Of a stretch of 27,638 nt of DNA, positions 14,349 through 22,774 are shown in pieces. This DNA is from a virus, in IMG/VR virus record IMGVR_UViG_3300030328_001637, positions 1 through 27,638 of that record; one strand, 5' to 3'. Each line of letters begins with the position of its first letter. The stretch's first letter is position 1. A program made the position numbers and the translations under genes. The notes beneath the pieces are model-generated. The model saw nothing but the letters and a program-made list of their open reading frames with translations. It was not told the DNA's origin and did no database searches.

Positions 14349-17300
14349 ATGGCTTCTTGGAAGAAACTATTAGCTGAAAACTCTAGTGGTGTTGCCAGCG
14401 TCAGCAGTAAGCTTGGCGTTGGCACATCTTCACCTACTGCAAGACTTGAAGTAGTTCCAGCCTCTACAAGCCTTACTGATAATTCTGCTTTAGGATTATA
14501 TATAAAGGGGCAAAATGGTGGTATAAAAATAGGAAGACATAGCGACAATAATCATGGAGCTTATACCCACATATATACAGATGTTGCTAGTACAGATTTT
14601 TGCTATATTAGAAATAATGGTGGTGATACTGGTGGTGTTGCTACTGATAAAATAGCTGGAGCAGACCAAAATCCAGTAAACAACTATATTCAATTTTCTG
14701 GTTACAATAAGATATTTAGTCGAATGGGCACTACTCAGTTGACAATGGGCAGTGGTAAAGTTTATTATGAAAATGTTAATGTTGGAATAGGCACAACTTC
14801 ACCAAGTAAGTTACTTCATCTTGAATCAGCAGATAATGATATTCTGCAAATTGAAAATAGTCAAACAGACTATAGTTCTGCAAGACAAGCAAATATAAAA
14901 TTTGTAACTAACTCTACTATTTCTAATCTTAACATAGGAAACATTGGTTATCAGTCTACTGATAATACTTGGGATGGTGTAAAGTTTATTCAACAGATAA
15001 ACAATGGAAATTCTGTTCAAACTATAGCTGAAAATATTCGTGGTAATGAATGGAAATGGTATACTGGTGGAACTGTTAGGATGACTTTAAGTTCTAATGG
15101 CCCAAGCGTTTCTAATATTTATACACCATCTATAGTCGCCGCTGGTGGCAGTAGTTTAAATATGATAGCTAGTGGTACATCTGTAAGTATAGGCGCTGAT
15201 TACGATAGTACTTATGGTAATGTTGATATATATCCAACTGGTAAAAATATTGGTACTGCAAAAACAGTTCGATTTAATCCTGATAAATCATATTTTTATA
15301 AACCTATATATGTCTCAAGTGGAAATATAAATGTTGATGGCGGTGGTATTGGTATAAATATTACAGGAGCTCCAGATAATCCTTTACACATAGAAAATGG
15401 CAGTAATGGAATGGCCTCTATAAGACTTGAAGATGCTAGAACTGGCGATACTTCTATTTCTGCTGGTGGATACTTAGCTTTTTATGCAAATCATCATACC
15501 ACAAATAAGCATTTAGGTAATATTTCATATTCACAAACAGGCACTCATCATAACGCTGTTAAATTTCAAATTGCAGGTACACTTGCTGGTGTTGGTGGTA
15601 AAAAATTAATTACCAATGATGACAATGGAGTATGGAAGTTTTATAACAACTATACTGAAGATGAAGCAATGATTATTAAAAATAGTCAAGTAGGTATAAA
15701 TACATTTACTCCTGAAAGACTGTTACATTTAAAACAAGGAGCAGACGATAATGGTATAAGATTATCAGGCCATGATGACATGGCTAATCGTGATGCTGAT
15801 ATTCACTTAGACTCGTATGGTCAATTAAATATAAGAAACAATGTTCAGAGTGATGGTTTAGCTAATGCTCATATAAATTTTGCAACAAATCAAGGTGGTG
15901 CTGTTTATATGTACCCACAATTAAGAGTTGGTAACGATGGTATATCGACTCAAGGTGCAGTTGATTTAAAAATTGGTGGTAATTATGACTCTGATATAAA
16001 ACTACTTAATGCTAGTGGAAATCCGGTTTTAACAGTAGATGCTGGTACTTCAAAAGTTGGCATTGGTACAACCTCTCCTACTGAAGCTCTTCATGTAGAA
16101 GGTAAAGCTTATATAAGAAGAACTGGAAGTGCTACTGCTCATGCCGATACAGACTTGTTTGTAGCAGACTCTACTGCAGATTCTTCAACCGCTCAAATGC
16201 AAATATTAGGTGGCGCTGAAGGTTCAAGTAATCTTTATTTTTCAGATACAGCTTCTTATTCAGTTGGTGGTTTAAAGTATATTCATAGTTCTAATCATAT
16301 GCATTTTAGGTTAAATGATGCCGATAAAATGACCTTAAATAATAATGGTCTTGGTATTGGTATGAACTCGCCAACGCAAAAATTAGTTGTTTATGGTTCA
16401 ATAATGCTTGACAGTTGGATTCGAGGTTATGAAAATGCCACTGCACATACTTATGAACGAAACTGGCTGAGTTTTGATAGTGGTAGTCCAATATATAGAA
16501 CTGGTTCAGATGACAAATATCATAGGATTCAAAATTATAGCGGTACAAATATTATGTCTATTGGTGGCGCTAATAATAGGGTTGGCATAGGTACAGATAC
16601 ACCTCTTGCTAATTTACATATTTATAAGAATACTACTACAAATAACGATAAGTTATTTAGAGTATATAATGGTAGTGGATTGCAGTGGGAAATACAAGGC
16701 GATGGTAGCATGAGTGGCTATCTTGGTAATTCTATAAGTTCTGTTACAGAGCTTAAAGGTGCTTGGATGACTGATTTAAAAGTATCAGGTGGTGATGCTA
16801 GTAGTGAAGCTGAAGCTGGTGATGTAATATTTAAAACAAACAATGTTGAAAAAGCAAGGCTTACTAATACTGGACGACTTGGTATTGGAACAACCTCGCC
16901 CAGTGCACCTCTTCATGTTGTTGGTGGTATACGAACACAAAGTGCTAATAATAATATAAGTTTTTATTTAGCTAATAATAGTACTCGTCTCATGGAATTT
17001 AAGAACATGGGTGATAACAGCACCATTTTAAAAACATCAGGTGCTTACAACCTAAGATTTGGTACGAATGATGCTGATAGGTTGATGATACAACAAGGAA
17101 CAGGAAATGTCGGTATCGGCACAACTTCGCCTAGTCATAGATTGCATGTAAAAGGTTCAGGTAATACCAATCAAAGTCTTTTTCTCATTACAGATAGTGA
17201 TGATAATAGTCAATTTAGAATAGATACTTCATCTGCCGATGGTTCTCCTAATATGAGATTGTACGATACAAGTGGCTCTTCAAAAGTGGTATTTAACAGT

Positions 17301-20216
17301 AATGGCAGTTCTAAAATTATGGGTGGAAATGTTGGTATTGGTACTGACTCGCCTAGTAGAAAACTTCACATTGCTGGAAGTGGAACTGAAGTTTATGGTA
17401 GAATATCAAATAGTGGAGCAAATAGTTATGCTGGTTTAGAATTTCTAAATGATGTTGGTAGTTATACTGTTGGTATTAGAAATGATGATAAATTTGCAAT
17501 AGCTAATAATCATTCTTTTGGTGGTGGATATTCTCTTGTTCTTGATAGTAGTACTCGTATAAGCACTAGTACTAATGACCTTGGTACGCAAAACACTATA
17601 TTTGGCTATACTGCTGGAAATGCTATAGCATCTGGTGCTCAGGGCAATTCAGCTTTTGGGCATGAGGCTATGATAACTACCACAACAGGAGATAGAAATA
17701 CTGCAATAGGCTATCAATCTCTTAGACATAATGCTACTGGAGGTGAAAATACTGCAATAGGTTATGAGGCATTAAGAGCATCTAGTGGAAATTCAACTCA
17801 TAATAATACATCAATTGGTGCTTATACAATGTACAGTCTATCTACTGGTAATGAAAACATTGCTGTAGGTAATCAAGCTTTATATTATAATGCTACTGGT
17901 ACAAAAAATACTGCTATTGGTAGAAACTCAATGTTTGGTGCAAGTGCTCAATCTCATACTGGAAATACTGGATTAGGCTATAAAACTTTAGAAGCAATTA
18001 CTACAGGTAATTACAATGTTGGTATAGGGATGGATGCTTTAAAATCAATCACTACTGGCGGTAATAATATAGCTATTGGTTATGGAGCATTAGATGCTTT
18101 AACAACTACAAATAATATGGTTGCGATTGGTTATAATGCTGGTACAACAGTCGCACATTCTCAAGCAGAAGGTGGAACTTATGTAGGTTATAAAGCTGGA
18201 GAAGCAAATTATAGTGCTGGACACACTACTGCTATTGGATATGAAGCCTTAATGACCGTAACTGCAAATGGTTATAATACAGCAGTAGGGTCTCAAGCAT
18301 TAAAACTTGCAACTGGAGTAAATAATACTGCTGTTGGTGCTAGTGCTTTAATGAGTGTTACGACTGGCCACTCAAATACTGCAATGGGAAGACAAGCTGG
18401 AGATGCAATAGTAAGCGGAGAACAAAATAGTCTTTTTGGATACCAAGCAGGTACCTCGTTACAACTCGGAAGATATAATAGTGCATTTGGTTATCAATCT
18501 TTAAATAGTGACCAGCATGGAAGTTATTCAACTGCGATTGGTTACAAAGCATTATATGCTCAACTCCATGGTACAGTAAATGGAGACACTGGAAATACAG
18601 GTGTAGGTATAGGTGCTGGTTATCATAATGTAACTGGAACTAATAATACTTATATAGGCTCACAAAGTGGTCAAGGAGCCAGTGGTAATTCAAATTCAAG
18701 CAATACTGGAGTTGGTAGTAATACTTTAACTAATGTTACGACTGGATATTCTAATGTTACAATGGGCTATGAAGCTGGTAATTATATTACTAGTGGACAT
18801 GAAAATACTTTTATAGGTACAGGAGCAGGTCGTAGAATACAAACTGGAGATGAGAATGTTGGTATTGGGCATTATGCATTATCAGATGCAGTAACAGGAG
18901 ATGCTAATGTTGGAGTAGGTTATAAAGCTTTAGGTTTACTTACTTCTGGAGTAGATAATGTTGCAGTTGGAAATGAAGCAGGAGGGGCTGTAACTACTGG
19001 GTCTTATAATATTTTTATGGGCGACCACAATATAGGCAGTAGTGGTATGAATAATCATACAATACTTGGTGTCCCTGATACAGATAGAACTACAATACTT
19101 GGTAGAACAGCTCTACATAGTACATCATCTGATTACGCTACAATTAGTCACTACGAATATAGATATAGCGGAGTTAGTTATGGATTTAGACAAGCCGCTG
19201 ATGGTTCAACTAATATTAATTCTAAAGATAATACACAAATATATTTTAGTGTAAATAACGCAAGTAAGGCTACGATTAAAGGGAATTATCTTGGAGTAGG
19301 AACTACTAACCCTTCTCAAAAATTAGATGTTGTTAGTGGGACTATTAAAGCAGATGCTATAATGTATCATGGTGCTTTAAATGTAACTGCATCAAGACTA
19401 TATGGAAATGGTGCCAATACTTATTTTGATAGTGCTTATCAAATAAATTTTAGAAGTGGTTCTACTCCGGCTCAAGCTATGATTATTAAAACTGATGGGA
19501 AGGTTGGTATAGGAACTACAACTCCGGGTACTTTATTACAAGTAGGTGGAGCGGCTACATTTGACGGAGCAACTACGATTGGGAATAGCTTAGATGTACA
19601 AGGAGATTGTACTTTTGATAGTGGCTTAGAAGTTGGTGGACAAACAAATTTTCAAGATTCAGTTGATTTTGGTCAGCAAGATGTAGCTTTTACAAATTCT
19701 ACTGTTACAGGTTTAAATGTAAGCGTAGTTCCTTCTGCTTTAAGAGTAATAGAATCATCTGCTTGTAATGTAAATCAAAATGTAAATGATGCAACTGAAA
19801 ATATATATTGGAAAACAATGTCTACACATAATACTAGTCATATTACTTGGGCTGATGGTCAAGGTGGATATTATTTTGAATTTGACACTGCTGGTGAGTA
19901 CATGGTTTATTGCACATTAGTAGTAACAGATTCTGCTTCAAATGATAGATTAAATTGGGTTACTTATGTAACGCATATGAATAGTAGTAATACAGAAATA
20001 TATTCTTATGGTATTGGCGGTGGATACATTAGAGATGACCATTCACCTTATGATAGTGCTGGTCATGGTGGCGGTGTAAGATTAATTGTTAATGCTAATG
20101 ATAGGGTAAAGATAAATACAAAAAGACTTGATACAGAGACTACTAGTGGTAATGCATATTTAAACACTACAGAATCAAAAATAAAAATTGACAAAATAAC
20201 ATATAGTACAACATAG
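14349..20216 (+). CDS. giant modular tail fibre, C1q-like tip
   Basis: This 1955-residue protein is by far the longest here. It starts MASWKKLLAENSSG, like fibre 1. Residues about 23-1010, and again about 1640-1735, carry repeated G(I/V)GTTSPxxxLHV turns, about 12 in all (for example residues 146, 571, 845, 922, 996 and 1720). Residues about 1082-1562 are some 28 tandem units of about 17 residues (consensus NTAIGYxALxxxTTGxx) like the beta-roll repeats of adhesin heads. Residues about 1790-1955 end as a compact beta domain (GGYYFEFDTAGEYMVYCTLVV) resembling a C1q/TNF jelly roll, probably the receptor-binding tip. No S74-type self-cleaving chaperone is visible. AAGGA precedes the ATG. Confidence 0.9.
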   Translation: MASWKKLLAENSSGVASVSSKLGVGTSSPTARLEVVPASTSLTDNSALGLYIKGQNGGIKIGRHSDNNHGAYTHIYTDVASTDFCYIRNNGGDTGGVATDKIAGADQNPVNNYIQFSGYNKIFSRMGTTQLTMGSGKVYYENVNVGIGTTSPSKLLHLESADNDILQIENSQTDYSSARQANIKFVTNSTISNLNIGNIGYQSTDNTWDGVKFIQQINNGNSVQTIAENIRGNEWKWYTGGTVRMTLSSNGPSVSNIYTPSIVAAGGSSLNMIASGTSVSIGADYDSTYGNVDIYPTGKNIGTAKTVRFNPDKSYFYKPIYVSSGNINVDGGGIGINITGAPDNPLHIENGSNGMASIRLEDARTGDTSISAGGYLAFYANHHTTNKHLGNISYSQTGTHHNAVKFQIAGTLAGVGGKKLITNDDNGVWKFYNNYTEDEAMIIKNSQVGINTFTPERLLHLKQGADDNGIRLSGHDDMANRDADIHLDSYGQLNIRNNVQSDGLANAHINFATNQGGAVYMYPQLRVGNDGISTQGAVDLKIGGNYDSDIKLLNASGNPVLTVDAGTSKVGIGTTSPTEALHVEGKAYIRRTGSATAHADTDLFVADSTADSSTAQMQILGGAEGSSNLYFSDTASYSVGGLKYIHSSNHMHFRLNDADKMTLNNNGLGIGMNSPTQKLVVYGSIMLDSWIRGYENATAHTYERNWLSFDSGSPIYRTGSDDKYHRIQNYSGTNIMSIGGANNRVGIGTDTPLANLHIYKNTTTNNDKLFRVYNGSGLQWEIQGDGSMSGYLGNSISSVTELKGAWMTDLKVSGGDASSEAEAGDVIFKTNNVEKARLTNTGRLGIGTTSPSAPLHVVGGIRTQSANNNISFYLANNSTRLMEFKNMGDNSTILKTSGAYNLRFGTNDADRLMIQQGTGNVGIGTTSPSHRLHVKGSGNTNQSLFLITDSDDNSQFRIDTSSADGSPNMRLYDTSGSSKVVFNSNGSSKIMGGNVGIGTDSPSRKLHIAGSGTEVYGRISNSGANSYAGLEFLNDVGSYTVGIRNDDKFAIANNHSFGGGYSLVLDSSTRISTSTNDLGTQNTIFGYTAGNAIASGAQGNSAFGHEAMITTTTGDRNTAIGYQSLRHNATGGENTAIGYEALRASSGNSTHNNTSIGAYTMYSLSTGNENIAVGNQALYYNATGTKNTAIGRNSMFGASAQSHTGNTGLGYKTLEAITTGNYNVGIGMDALKSITTGGNNIAIGYGALDALTTTNNMVAIGYNAGTTVAHSQAEGGTYVGYKAGEANYSAGHTTAIGYEALMTVTANGYNTAVGSQALKLATGVNNTAVGASALMSVTTGHSNTAMGRQAGDAIVSGEQNSLFGYQAGTSLQLGRYNSAFGYQSLNSDQHGSYSTAIGYKALYAQLHGTVNGDTGNTGVGIGAGYHNVTGTNNTYIGSQSGQGASGNSNSSNTGVGSNTLTNVTTGYSNVTMGYEAGNYITSGHENTFIGTGAGRRIQTGDENVGIGHYALSDAVTGDANVGVGYKALGLLTSGVDNVAVGNEAGGAVTTGSYNIFMGDHNIGSSGMNNHTILGVPDTDRTTILGRTALHSTSSDYATISHYEYRYSGVSYGFRQAADGSTNINSKDNTQIYFSVNNASKATIKGNYLGVGTTNPSQKLDVVSGTIKADAIMYHGALNVTASRLYGNGANTYFDSAYQINFRSGSTPAQAMIIKTDGKVGIGTTTPGTLLQVGGAATFDGATTIGNSLDVQGDCTFDSGLEVGGQTNFQDSVDFGQQDVAFTNSTVTGLNVSVVPSALRVIESSACNVNQNVNDATENIYWKTMSTHNTSHITWADGQGGYYFEFDTAGEYMVYCTLVVTDSASNDRLNWVTYVTHMNSSNTEIYSYGIGGGYIRDDHSPYDSAGHGGGVRLIVNANDRVKINTKRLDTETTSGNAYLNTTESKIKIDKITYSTT
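14415..19544 (+). repeat. dispersed GIGTTSP fibre repeats in coding sequence
   Basis: About a dozen degenerate copies of a unit centred on G(I/V)GTTSPxxxLHV, each preceded by a beta stretch. Clear copies start near 14415, 14784, 16059, 16881, 17112, 17334 and 19506. Near-identical DNA (for example GTTGGTATTGGTAC variants) recurs at these sites, which gives short direct repeats within the gene that could promote recombination. Confidence 0.85.
17592..19035 (+). repeat. tandem 17-residue (about 51-bp) adhesin-head-like repeat array
   Basis: I count about 28 units, each usually starting N(T/V)(A/G)(I/V)G and ending TTG or TSG. Examples are NTAIGYQSLRHNATGGE, NTAVGASALMSVTTGHS and NVGVGYKALGLLTSGVD. 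The DNA copies are diverged, so the array is old or under diversifying change rather than freshly expanded. Three or four units are longer (for example around 18580). Confidence 0.85.
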
Positions 20217-20225
20217 GAGAATATT

Positions 20226-20552
20226 ATGATAAACTATAAAGAATCTAAGAAAGCAAAGAATAGCGTTCTTAGTAAATCAAAAGTGGTAACTATCCCTGCT
20301 GTTGAAGAAGTAAAAGACAGTAAAGGTAAAGTTGTTCAAGAAAAAGTAAATGAGTCTAGTTATGATATAATTAAGATTACTACTAAATCTTATAGTCCAG
20401 AAACTGGAAAAGCTGTAGCTGACATAGTTGTGGAATATCCATTAAATGAAGTTGAGAGAATGATTGAAAACGCTACTGATAGGATTGCTGAAGTTACTGC
20501 AGAAAAAGAGGCTTGGGAAGCTATTAAAGCAGACTTCGAGGCTTTAAAGTAA
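20226..20552 (+). CDS. small protein with C-terminal coiled coil, after the giant fibre
   Basis: A 108-residue protein with AGGAGA shortly before its ATG. The first half is Lys/Ser/Val-rich with strand-like stretches (SKVVTIPAVEEVKDSKGK; YDIIKITTKSYS). Residues about 75-105 are a charged helix (VERMIENATDRIAEVTAEKE). It follows the fibre gene by 9 bases, a common spot for fibre assembly helpers, but no known tail-fibre-assembly motif is visible. Function unassigned. Confidence 0.76.
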   Translation: MINYKESKKAKNSVLSKSKVVTIPAVEEVKDSKGKVVQEKVNESSYDIIKITTKSYSPETGKAVADIVVEYPLNEVERMIENATDRIAEVTAEKEAWEAIKADFEALK

Positions 20553-20555
20553 TAA

Positions 20556-20636
20556 ATGGAAGATTGGAAAGATTACATCTCAATAATCTTATTTTTATTT
20601 ATAGTGCTTGGTGGGTTGGTATTACTTGGTACATGA
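20556..20636 (+). CDS. 26-residue single-span membrane peptide
   Basis: The short ORF MEDWKDYISIILFLFIVLGG continues with LVLLGT and then stops. Residues 8-25 are almost entirely hydrophobic, so it is nearly all membrane span, with charges only at the N-terminus. It starts 3 bases after the previous stop; the ribosome site is weak. It opens a run of small membrane proteins and fills an otherwise unexplained 87-base gap. It could be a holin-type or regulatory peptide. Confidence 0.52.
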   Translation: MEDWKDYISIILFLFIVLGGLVLLGT

Positions 20637-20639
20637 GGT

Positions 20640-20960
20640 ATGAGTAATGCCAAACCTAAAACGGCAAGGAGCTATCGTGGAACTGTGGTCGATGACAACG
20701 CTGTTATATCTATTAATATTAAGTGGCTTGGTCAGATGCTTTTACTTGTCGCTGGACTTGTTTATTCGTACTATCAAGTTATCAGCAGAATTGACAATCT
20801 TGAGCGAAGAGTTGACAACGCTGACACTTCCATTACGGAACTTGTAGAAAAGCATATTGAAGAAGAAAAAAGATTAAAATTAGATATGGAAGAGAGAATA
20901 AGTTTCTTTGAAAAAGAGTTGAATCTAAATCCTTTTAGTTGGAAAAGAAAGAAAAAATAG
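20640..20960 (+). CDS. membrane protein with coiled coil, holin-like candidate
   Basis: A 106-residue protein with GAGGT immediately upstream. After a polar, basic N-terminus, residues about 29-48 (WLGQMLLLVAGLVYSYYQVI) form one membrane span. Residues about 50-92 are a coiled coil (RIDNLERRVDNADTSITELV), and the tail is strongly basic (FSWKRKKK). One span plus a coiled coil and a positive tail is seen in several phage holin-associated or virion membrane proteins. This is the best holin candidate with its neighbour at 20991, but neither is proven. Confidence 0.72.
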   Translation: MSNAKPKTARSYRGTVVDDNAVISINIKWLGQMLLLVAGLVYSYYQVISRIDNLERRVDNADTSITELVEKHIEEEKRLKLDMEERISFFEKELNLNPFSWKRKKK

Positions 20961-20990
20961 CTTAAATTGAATAAAGTATGAGAGGTATAA

Positions 20991-21308
20991 ATGGACTTTT
21001 TAGCAGTGTATTCAGAGGCAGGAATGATAGGTGTAGTCGGAGCTATGTTTGTCTATATGGTGTACTCAATGAACAAGAGAGCATCAGAGCAAGCTACTAC
21101 ACTTGAAAAGTTAAAAGTAGAAAACAGAGGTCAAAGTGAAACACTTGAAAACATGGAGGGTATGGTTATTAAGCTTATTAACCGCTGGAATCAGAGTGAC
21201 GATAAGTTGGACAGGAAGTTTGATGCAATTACGAAGGAAATTAATGACCTTGATAATCAAGTATCGGAAATAAAAGGCTCTTTAAGTAGAGTAAATGGGA
21301 AACATTAA
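20991..21308 (+). CDS. membrane protein with coiled coil, second holin-like candidate
   Basis: A 105-residue protein (GAGG upstream of ATG). Residues about 7-27 (YSEAGMIGVVGAMFVYMVYS) form an N-terminal membrane span with short exposed start. Residues about 35-100 form a long charged coiled coil (DKLDRKFDAITKEINDLDNQ). It has the same one-span-plus-coil plan as the previous gene, but with the span at the very N-terminus. Ends in a TAATG junction. Lysis, superinfection or virion membrane roles are all possible. Confidence 0.72.
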   Translation: MDFLAVYSEAGMIGVVGAMFVYMVYSMNKRASEQATTLEKLKVENRGQSETLENMEGMVIKLINRWNQSDDKLDRKFDAITKEINDLDNQVSEIKGSLSRVNGKH

Positions 21309-21454
21309 TGGATAGTGTTAAAGTTAGTAGTATTAGTACCAGTTTAGGGTTAGTATATTGGACAGATTTATTATCAGGATTGCTTATGTGTGCAATGTTT
21401 GCAATCAATATTTATTACTTATGGTTAAAGACAAAAAAGATAAAGGAGTCTTAA
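21308..21454 (+). CDS. 48-residue single-span membrane protein
   Basis: The ATG overlaps the preceding TAA. Residues about 20-40 (DLLSGLLMCAMFAINIYYLW) are the membrane span, followed by a short basic tail (LKTKKIKES). No lipobox pattern precedes the Cys, so it does not look like a spanin lipoprotein. Its tail codons carry AAGGAGT, the ribosome site for the next gene, which supports tight co-translation. Confidence 0.66.
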   Translation: MDSVKVSSISTSLGLVYWTDLLSGLLMCAMFAINIYYLWLKTKKIKES

Positions 21455-21679
21455 ATGAACATGAAGTCAATACTCATAAAACTTGCTGAAGAGCAAGCTG
21501 AGAAAATGCAAGAAGAGGCTGTAAAGCATCTTGGTTCAGACGAAATGTCTGATAAAATTGCATCTGCAATAAACAAAAGAATTGATATCCCTTTTGTATC
21601 TGAAGAAAAAGAACAAATTTTCTTTGAGAAATGTGTAGATGTAATTACAGATATTATTGAAGGTCTGTTTAAGAAGTAA
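21455..21679 (+). CDS. small helical soluble protein closing the membrane-protein cassette
   Basis: A 74-residue protein directly adjoining the previous stop, with AGGAG upstream. It is helical and acidic at first (LAEEQAEKMQEEAVKHLG), then has KRIDIPFVSEEKEQIFFEKC and a C-terminal amphipathic helix (VDVITDIIEGLFKK). No membrane segment is obvious. Family not recognised. A large hairpin follows it. Confidence 0.74.
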   Translation: MNMKSILIKLAEEQAEKMQEEAVKHLGSDEMSDKIASAINKRIDIPFVSEEKEQIFFEKCVDVITDIIEGLFKK

Positions 21680-21683
21680 ATTT

Positions 21684-21742
21684 TAGTGAGGCTGGCATTA
21701 ATTGGCTTTCTCCTCCTTGGCTTATTGGAGCAAGCCTCACTA
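21684..21742 (+). other. long hairpin between operon segments
   Basis: TAGTGAGGCT (21684-21693) and AGCCTCACTA (21733-21742) are perfect 10-base inverted arms around a 39-base loop that itself contains CTCC (21710-21713) and GGAG (21727-21730). No T-tract follows, so it is not a standard terminator. The 3' arm ends 8 bases before the ATG at 21750, which has no Shine-Dalgarno of its own in the usual place; GGAG at 21727 could be brought near by folding. Possibly a translation or RNA-processing element. Confidence 0.5.
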
Positions 21743-21749
21743 GATTAAA

Positions 21750-22022
21750 ATGGCAGATAAAAGAATAGACGGATTTAATATCCAAGGAACAAAAATTAGT
21801 AGGGAATGTCCTGAAGAATGTTACTACTGTGGCTCTGATGATATCATTGGAGTAGAGGTTATAGGAGCTCTTGATGGCCCTATAATATGGGAATGTCAGC
21901 ATTGTAAAGAACATATGTTGAAATTCACTAGGAGTAAAACAGAGAGACTTCTTCAGCAGGCACCTGAAATAGAAATATCAGAAAAAGATTGGGAGGAAGC
22001 ATGGGCAAATGGGCCAAATTAA
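21750..22022 (+). CDS. small zinc-ribbon protein
   Basis: A 90-residue protein with Cys24-x2-Cys27 (ECYYCGSDD) and Cys49-x2-Cys52 (WECQHCKEH), a zinc-ribbon-type pair, plus extra Cys20 and His55. The C-terminal 30 residues are acidic. Zinc ribbons bind nucleic acid or protein partners; which applies here is unknown. It overlaps the metallophosphoesterase gene by 22 bases, suggesting coordinated synthesis. The start follows the 21684-21742 hairpin. Confidence 0.78.
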   Translation: MADKRIDGFNIQGTKISRECPEECYYCGSDDIIGVEVIGALDGPIIWECQHCKEHMLKFTRSKTERLLQQAPEIEISEKDWEEAWANGPN

Positions 22023-22774
22023 AGCGTGCAATAGTCACGCCTGATAAACACTTTCCTTTGCATGATGAGAAAGCTATTAGCGTTCTCTGTAAAGCAATAG
22101 AGCAAGTAAAACCAGACATCTACATAGATTTAGGAGATGTTGGGGAATGGGAATCAGTTAGTCATTGGCAATGGCGTAAAAAGAAAAGACCGCCATTAGA
22201 GTATCAATTGCCTTTTGTTGTAAAAGAAATTGAAGAAGTAAATAAAGGAATGGATATAATAGATGCTTCGCTTGATAAAGCAAAGTGCAAAGAACGACAC
22301 TTTACTGAAGGCAATCATGATGATTGGCTCAATAGATTTGTTGAAGAGAATCCATACCTTAAAGGTTATAAGTTTAAGGATGCTGTTAAGCTTAAAGAGC
22401 GTGGTTATAAATACCACCCTATTGGAAAGCCACTTAAGATTGGTAATTTGTATTTCTACCATGGACACCATTACGCTGGTGTCAATCATACTAGAAATCA
22501 TTTACTTAGGATGGGTGGTAATGTTATGTATGGTCATCATCACGATATGCAACAATCGTCTGTAACGCATATGGATGGGCCTAAATCAGCTTGGTCTATA
22601 GGTTGTTTAAAAGACATGACTGCAGAGGCTAATACTTGGTTAGGTAATAGACAGCACAATTGGCAATTAGGATTTGCTATAGTAAACTTTTATAGAGGAG
22701 GTAACTTTAATGTTGAACTATGTACTATTATCAATGGTAAGACAGTAGTAGATGGAAAACTAATAGAGGGATAA
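22001..22774 (+). CDS. calcineurin-like metallophosphoesterase
   Basis: The preferred ATG at 22001 has GGGAGGAAGC before it; a TTG at 21989 would add four residues only. The 257-residue product has all the metallophosphoesterase metal-binding motifs: DKH (Asp15, His17), LGDVGE (Asp46), GNHD (Asn105, His106), HGHH (His154 to 157) and GHHH (178-181). It should hydrolyse phosphoesters, perhaps nucleotides or nucleic acid, but the substrate is not readable. A free-standing enzyme between membrane and tail genes is unusual. Length is normal for single-domain members. Confidence 0.9.
   Translation: MGKWAKLKRAIVTPDKHFPLHDEKAISVLCKAIEQVKPDIYIDLGDVGEWESVSHWQWRKKKRPPLEYQLPFVVKEIEEVNKGMDIIDASLDKAKCKERHFTEGNHDDWLNRFVEENPYLKGYKFKDAVKLKERGYKYHPIGKPLKIGNLYFYHGHHYAGVNHTRNHLLRMGGNVMYGHHHDMQQSSVTHMDGPKSAWSIGCLKDMTAEANTWLGNRQHNWQLGFAIVNFYRGGNFNVELCTIINGKTVVDGKLIEG

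Noticed and set aside
17592-19035. CRISPR-like array
   Set aside because: The regular 51-base period follows codon units of a fibre repeat, copies are diverged throughout, and there are no constant repeats with unique spacers.
22263-22565. 100-residue alternative-frame ORF inside the metallophosphoesterase gene
   Set aside because: It is a shadow of a gene with all catalytic motifs in the other frame and has no ribosome site.
21989-22774. TTG start at 21989 for the metallophosphoesterase
   Set aside because: The ATG at 22001 has GGGAGGAAGC upstream, whereas the TTG start would encode that ribosome site as Gly-Gly-Ser.
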